Source: Gonapodya prolifera JEL478
Taxonomy: Eukaryota > Monoblepharomycota > Monoblepharidomycetes > Monoblepharidales > Gonapodyaceae
Direction: 5' to 3'
DNA length: 64,000 nt
NCBI GenBank assembly: GCA_001574975.1
Contig: KQ965745.1
Span: 493,119-557,118 of the forward strand
Each line of letters opens with the position of its first letter. Positions within the stretch are counted from its first letter, which is position 1. Positions 59,176-64,000 of this stretch are shown here, one piece after another. The notes beneath the pieces were generated by a model that was given only the letters and a program-made list of their open reading frames with translations, did not search any database and had not been told where the DNA came from. Both the position numbers and the translations under genes were made by a program.

Positions 59176-60616
59176 ATGTCTCAGCCATCTTTACGCCAAG
59201 CAATCCTGCTCCTTTTTGCTCTTGCGCTGGTCGCAGCGGTGTCCGCTCACCCCGGAGAGCACGAAGAGCTCCTGGACGTTCGATCCTCGCGCTTGAGCAT
59301 TCGATCCTTGACAAAGTGCTCTGGCTCTACGGACGCCATAGAGCTGGGGCGAAGGTCGTTCGAACGGAGAATGAGGATGCTCGAGAAACTGAGGAGGGAG
59401 AAGAAGCAGAGTGAGTGAAGTTCTTCTGTTGCATCTCTCGTAACTCCTTCTCTCATCACATTCTCGGCCACCGCCAGAACGTGATGGTGCCTCAGTCCTC
59501 GCAAAGGACCACAAGTCGAACCTCACCGGCATCACCTCGGCCACCACACCATCCACCGTATTCGGGTCCGCCTTGTCCTGTATTCTGGAACCAGACGTCA
59601 CCCAAGGCCCGTACTACATCGTCGGCGAGTATGCTCGCAACGATGTGCGTGAGTCCCAGGCTGGTGTGGACTTGTATGTCGACATTGAGCTCGTGGACGT
59701 CAACACCTGCACTGTGGTTCCGGACGTCTGGGTGGACTTCTGGCACTGCAACTCCACGGGAGTGTACTCGGGAATTGTGGCCAACGGAAACGGCAACTCG
59801 CAAGATTCGTCCAACTTGGTGAGTCACGTTGTTGTCACTCTTCGTCGGATCCAAAAAGCACCCGCTAACCGTTATGGTTGAAGGACAATACTTTCCTCCG
59901 CGGTATTGCCAAGACGGGGAGCGACGGTGTGGTGCAATTCGTAACCAAGTTCCCCGGCCACTACACTGGGTGAGTGGTGTGGACATCGGTGTGAGGGGTT
60001 CTGACCATACTAAACTTTCATACAACTCGACAGACGAACCAACCACATTCACGTTCTCTCTCACGCTTCAACCGAGATTGTGGTCAATGGATCCTACGTG
60101 TCCGCAACTGCCACGGCGACGCACGTCGGACAGATCTTCTTTGACCAATCCCTGGTTTCGCTTGTGGAAGCCGTTGCGCCGTACAGCACCAACACCCAGC
60201 AACTGACACAAAACTCTGCCGACAACATCTTTTCTCAATCAGCCGCAAGCTTCGACCCTGTCGTCAACTACGCCTTGCTGGGCAACTCTGTCTCCGACGG
60301 TATATTCGCGTGGATCTCCATGGGCATTGACACGTCCAAGTCCAGCAACGTGCAGCCAGCCAGGGTGCACAGCGCTGCCGGTGCGGCGTTGACCTCGGGC
60401 GCCTCTGCCAGTGCCACTAAAGTGGCATCGAGCTCAACCAAAACTGCGACAGCTGGGACGTCCGCCGCCGCTGCGACAGCCACAGTCACAGCGTCTTCTC
60501 CATCCGCCTCTTCATCCACGGCGACCGCCAGGGCTGGCTCGGCGATCAACCACATCGTTTCGTTTCCAGGTGTGGCTATGGCAGTGGTGCTTGGCGTTGT
60601 GGCCAACTTCGTCTGA
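59176..60616 (+). CDS. Secreted intradiol ring-cleavage dioxygenase (414 aa, four exons)
   Basis: Exons 59176-59410, 59478-59818, 59884-59969 and 60034-60616 join in phase for 414 codons plus TGA. The N-terminus is a signal peptide (QAILLLFALALVAAVSAHPG). The enzyme core has LEPDVTQGPYYIVGEYARND (Tyr 124/125), WVDFWHCNSTGVYSG, FPGHYTGRTNHIHV and a typical beta-rich end. The Fe(III) ligands of the family, two Tyr and two His, correspond to the Tyr of GPYY, Tyr219, His225 and His227, so the active site looks complete. The family opens catechol-type rings between the two hydroxyls. Extracellular fungal members act on plant phenolics or lignin-derived compounds. The last 80 residues are Ser/Thr/Ala-rich and end in a hydrophobic segment (FPGVAMAVVLGVVANFV), as in GPI-anchored wall or membrane proteins. 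Confidence 0.92.
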
Positions 60617-60839
60617 ATGTTGGGGAGGGGAGAAGAAAGCAAAGAAAATTTATGATATCAGTTTCAGGTTGTATATCCACTTCAATCGATTGCCAATTCC
60701 CTTTCAACTTTCAACGAGAGCGAATCAACTGCCCAGCCGAAAGCAACGTGAGCACAAAGCGGAAATATTGTGTTTCTCCCCGACCATAAATTACAAAGCC
60801 AATTATAATTCTCCCATATTTTCAAGAAGGAAAAATGCC

Positions 60840-61170
60840 CTAAACTTGCTCCGTCCCGGTCCCTTCGCTCAGCGCTTTCTTCTCCGTGTCCGACAAGGTG
60901 GGAACTGGTTCGTTACAAAGTTGACGACGGAGAACAAACGGAATCACTGTGGGTACAGCGCGAGTCAGTCAATTGTCTGACAACAATACGGAGAACAGTA
61001 TCTGGGACTATAACCTTTACTGCGTGTCCCACAACAGTATTATACTCACCAGAGAAGCACGCTACTCCTGCTGCATATAAACCCAGAGACACCCACATCC
61101 CAGCAACGTAATTGGGAGCATCGGAGGAAGGGAAGATCTGTGGCCCAATTACCAGCCCTCTCGCGTACAT
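60840..61170 (-). pseudogene. 3' fragment of a DAL5-like MFS transporter
   Basis: The upstream exon reads ARGLVIGPQIFPSSDAPNYV, then AGMWVSLGLYAAGVACFSG, followed by a GTGAGT donor. After an intron and a CAG acceptor, IPFVLRRQLCNEPVPTLSDT and an acidic/basic tail end at the TAG at 60840-60842. The GPQ.F...DAP.Y signature before the last helix is typical of the allantoate permease family. No earlier transmembrane exons are found between 61170 and the retroelement, so the gene seems truncated. Confidence 0.6.
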
Positions 61171-61988
61171 CTATCTACAACAGCATTGATCAATTCGTCG
61201 AAAGCCCGTCCATTGGTACTCGTCTTTGGTAGTAAATGAGAAACCTACGGTCAAAGTCAGTGCTCAGCTGACGGTGCTTCTTCCAGTCCCTTCGCAGTAC
61301 TGTATGAAATCAATTCAGGTCAATCAGCGAGTCACATCATTGCAAGAATGTTTGTGCAAGGGGCTTGGGCGCTCCTCGCTGGTTGCTGAGTCCGATTCCG
61401 CTGAGGCCACCATCCACACACCGACACGTCAACAAAATCACACGAAACCACCTCTCATAAGTGGATAAGACATAGCGTAAATTAGAATTTTGGCGATTTA
61501 TAAACGACTTTGCATCTGTTACAAAGGAAAGCTCAGCTCTACCCAAAACTAGCTCTGCTTCGGACCCCCCCCNCCCCCCCCCCCCGTCGTCACCCCCCTG
61601 GTCACGCAGTGTGACTGTCTGTCTCGTACTCGTAACCCGTGTTTCCCCCATACTCGCTATGTGCATGCTGCCTGCATGCCCCCCGGCCTTCCCCATAGAC
61701 AATCCGCAGAAACCCCGCAACCGCCCCCCCCATGACACTTGGCGCTCCCGGCTAGGTCTGACAGCAACGCAGATCACCTTTACCACGGCATCCCATCCAG
61801 ATTTATCTTCTGGATCCGTCCATTGCTCCCGGATTCTCTCTGGCATTGAACCCACCTCCATATTGTCCTCTCGGCTCCTCTCGGACTCAGCAGCTCCACC
61901 ACTGCCCTGAACACCTTCACCCACTGACCGTCCACAACCTCCATCGACACCAAAAACCACTCATTCGACCAATCTCACCCCTCAGAAT
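61171..61988. other. Junction region with poly-C run
   Basis: Between the transporter fragment and the gag-like gene. A run of about 20 C interrupted by one N (61566-61585) is followed by CT/CA-rich sequence like that of the retroelement. I found no long terminal repeat by eye. Confidence 0.4.
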
Positions 61989-63149
61989 TTGACTCCATAT
62001 CTTTTACATCACATGATTCATCTCAGTCGCAACATGCCTGGCCCTGAACCTGCTCCCTTGGACATCCACCACCTCAAGATCCTCAACCACCCCCTCAACA
62101 AGTTCAACCCACGTGACCCTTGTACCAGCCTTCGAAAATACCACACTTTCATCTCTGGTGTCAATGACTATGTTGTGCTCTATGGACTGGCCACGACCCA
62201 CTCTCAGGCGATCACCCTGGTATCCCCAAATGTCCCTGACTCTATTCAAGATAGCATCTGCCTCGCTCACCCAGATGCATCAACGCTCACCCTGACTGCA
62301 TGGAAGAAATCCCACAAGACTGCTTACTTCCCTCCTGACCCCCACGTCTGGCATTGCACCCTGGCGAAGCTTGAGTGGTACCTCAACACCTCTTGCCTTT
62401 CAATACATGTTTTGGAATTCATTCACATTGCCCACCGCACTGACATCATTGACTCCTCGAAACAAGATCTCCGTGAGCACCTATCAACACAAAACCTCTG
62501 GTACCACTTCCTCGACTCACTCCCCCAACATGTCCGCTTCTATGTTACCCTCCTTGGCATCTCCAACCTTGGCAACTTCACAAGGAAAAAAATTTCCTTG
62601 GTTGAATCCAACCTCAACAATATTGCATCGACTCCAGCCACCCCCATTGCAGGCGTTGCCCATTTGACCCCACCACCAGCATACTCTGACCCCATACCCA
62701 ACACCCTTGCCAGGTTGGAATCCACCATTGACCAACTTGCACAGCATGTAGCCACTCTTGCCATTGAACCCCGCCAACCACAACCCTCATACCAGCACAT
62801 CCCCGTGGCACCACCTGGACCAGCACCACCCATCCATGCCAACTCTTTGCCCCCATTCACCGTCAGGTGTGGATGGTGCGGCAACCCTTGCCATACCACT
62901 GCAACCCACTGCAACAGTTGCTACCTCCTGGGAGGCCCTTGTCACCAGCAGCACTACTTGGCATACCTACCACCAGATACTGGGAATTCTGTTACCAATA
63001 CCAACCCTGGACACTGCCTCACTACCCCCAATAACCCGCAATTTGCCTGTTGGACATGTGGGGGCCCGCAATGCTTGCCCCAACCAATGTGGGCCCAATG
63101 CCCAGTATCAACACCCAGCAACAACCTACTGCAACAATATCCCCACTGA
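61989..63149 (+). CDS. Retrotransposon gag-like protein with Cys/His cluster (386 codons)
   Basis: One long open frame. It starts MTPYLLHHMIHLSRNMPGPE; a later start at MPGPEPAPLDIHHLKILNHP is equally possible. The body has the feel of a Copia-type gag (UBN2-like): YHTFISGVNDYVVLYGLATT, LTAWKKSHKTAYFPPDPHVW, WYHFLDSLPQHVRFYVTLLG, ARLESTIDQLAQHVATLAIE. Near the C-terminus is CGWCGNPCHTTATHCNSCYL, with Cys spacing closer to a zinc ribbon than to the usual CX2CX4HX4C knuckle, and then CWTCGGPQCLPQPMWAQCPV. No reverse transcriptase or integrase was recognised downstream before the window ends. The assignment is moderate and the element boundaries are unknown. Confidence 0.55.
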   Translation: MTPYLLHHMIHLSRNMPGPEPAPLDIHHLKILNHPLNKFNPRDPCTSLRKYHTFISGVNDYVVLYGLATTHSQAITLVSPNVPDSIQDSICLAHPDASTLTLTAWKKSHKTAYFPPDPHVWHCTLAKLEWYLNTSCLSIHVLEFIHIAHRTDIIDSSKQDLREHLSTQNLWYHFLDSLPQHVRFYVTLLGISNLGNFTRKKISLVESNLNNIASTPATPIAGVAHLTPPPAYSDPIPNTLARLESTIDQLAQHVATLAIEPRQPQPSYQHIPVAPPGPAPPIHANSLPPFTVRCGWCGNPCHTTATHCNSCYLLGGPCHQQHYLAYLPPDTGNSVTNTNPGHCLTTPNNPQFACWTCGGPQCLPQPMWAQCPVSTPSNNLLQQYPH

Positions 63150-64000
63150 CCCCAGCATTGGCAACGTCCATCCTACCATTATTGGTGCACTCATTGACCA
63201 GAACCAGGAAAACTAACAAGGGAGTGGAATTTGTCAGGTGATCCACCTCCCGCACAACACAACCTGACACCATCCACCACCACCCTACACTGTGACTTGG
63301 ATACCACCAATACCAGTGAAGCTAGCCTTGGAAATTTGGATAAACTAACACCTTCTGTTGAACTTTTGGATACCCCCCAGTCTCCCCCACTTTGGACCCT
63401 TCTGACACTCTCTCTTTCCTTCACCCCAGCATCTTCTCCCTCCCCAGCAATATTGAATATGCAGATACTCCACTTCAGCCCCTTGAAATTGATGCACAAC
63501 CCTCCACAACCAACAGCACCAAAACATTTCGTCACCATACCTATTGCCGCCACAACATAAAACACCACTGGCGCCATCACCTCGCACACACTGCCAACAT
63601 AGCTTCTATGTCCAATCTCATTTTCAAGCACAGCCAAAAATGCACTGCACCTCTCTGCGTGCCTGGACACAGGCTTGCCAACCAATCTCCTAGACTCCTC
63701 TTATCTACCTCCAGGGTTAGGGTTAGGGGGAGGGAACACTTGCACACAGCCGTTGGGCACCTTGAGCGCAAAGAGTCATCACAGCAAACTGTCCACACCA
63801 AAACCAAGCCCTACACCCATACATCCCCCATTTCAAAGCTCAAGCCTCCCAGAGGCTTGGTTCGCAATCCCCAGAGGGGGAAAGGATTTTCGCGGAATGG
63901 AGCGCACTGTGGCGCAGCAACGCGGACCCAAGGAGGTATCCATCCATCAGGAGGAATGGGCGAAAATTGAAAATGACATTTTTAAGAGAGTCCAGGAACA
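63150..64000 (+). other. Sequence downstream of the gag-like ORF
   Basis: A plus-strand frame at 63392-63970 (MDPSDTLSFLHPSIFSLPSN) has no recognisable protease or polymerase motif. It may be a continuation of the element. A short GGTTAGGGTTAGGG stretch lies near 63715-63728. Confidence 0.3.

Noticed and set aside
63712-63732. GGTTAGGGTTAGGGG, telomere-like repeat
   Set aside because: Only about two units inside an open stretch of retroelement-like sequence; too short for a telomere or an interstitial telomeric array.

Overview
The window looks like nuclear DNA of a fungus. Introns are short (about 55-90 nt) with GTRAGT-type donors. The recognisable genes include a Doa1/PLAA-type WD40-PFU-PUL protein, DAL5-like (allantoate permease family) transporters, a secreted intradiol ring-cleavage dioxygenase and a CAMK-type kinase. 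The many ankyrin, BTB, F-box and SH3 proteins and the intron-rich mobile DNA would suit a zoosporic or basidiomycete lineage, but I cannot fix the clade by reading alone. Three isolated Ns and long poly-G/poly-C runs suggest a draft assembly.

Layout. 1-12.1 kb is ordinary gene-dense euchromatin: the 3' part of a protein kinase gene (+), then on the minus strand a complete PLAA/Doa1 gene, an unrecognised four-helix membrane protein and a DAL5-type transporter. 12.1-15.7 kb holds only weak hypothetical ORFs. 15.9-30.2 kb is an accessory region of mobile DNA. It contains two hAT elements that I could delimit exactly by terminal inverted repeats and perfect 8-bp target duplications (17336-18089 and 26761-29534). 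It also contains a decayed D,D35E integrase gene, a divergently transcribed gene with a ParB/sulfiredoxin-like motif, a tandem array of palindromic repeats between those two, and a glutathione-transferase-like fragment. 30.7-32.9 kb is an intact six-exon gene for a seven-transmembrane protein; two of its introns are swollen by related GC-rich repeats. 33-40.6 kb is gene-poor and holds two BTB/POZ relics in opposite orientation.

40.6-53.0 kb is a head-to-tail array, all on the minus strand, of six copies of one gene family: ankyrin-like domain, coiled coil and, in the longer copies, a C-terminal SH3 domain split by an intron. I could assemble two copies in frame: D (508 aa, full architecture) and B (306 aa, no SH3). 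The other four are broken by frameshifts, stops, a lost start codon or truncation.

54-61 kb is gene-dense again. It has a secreted 717-aa protein with four copies of an unfamiliar 36-residue Cys/Trp repeat followed by a Pro-rich stalk and a large C-terminal domain, then an F-box/ankyrin pseudogene, the intradiol dioxygenase gene (414 aa, four exons) and the 3' end of a second DAL5-like transporter. 61.5-64 kb starts a retroelement-like gag gene.

Taken together, intact housekeeping and secretory genes lie between blocks where ankyrin/SH3, BTB and F-box families duplicate and decay, next to recently active hAT transposons. The points most worth following up are the ANK-coil-SH3 array, the Cys/Trp repeat protein, and the ParB-like/integrase pair around the palindrome array.
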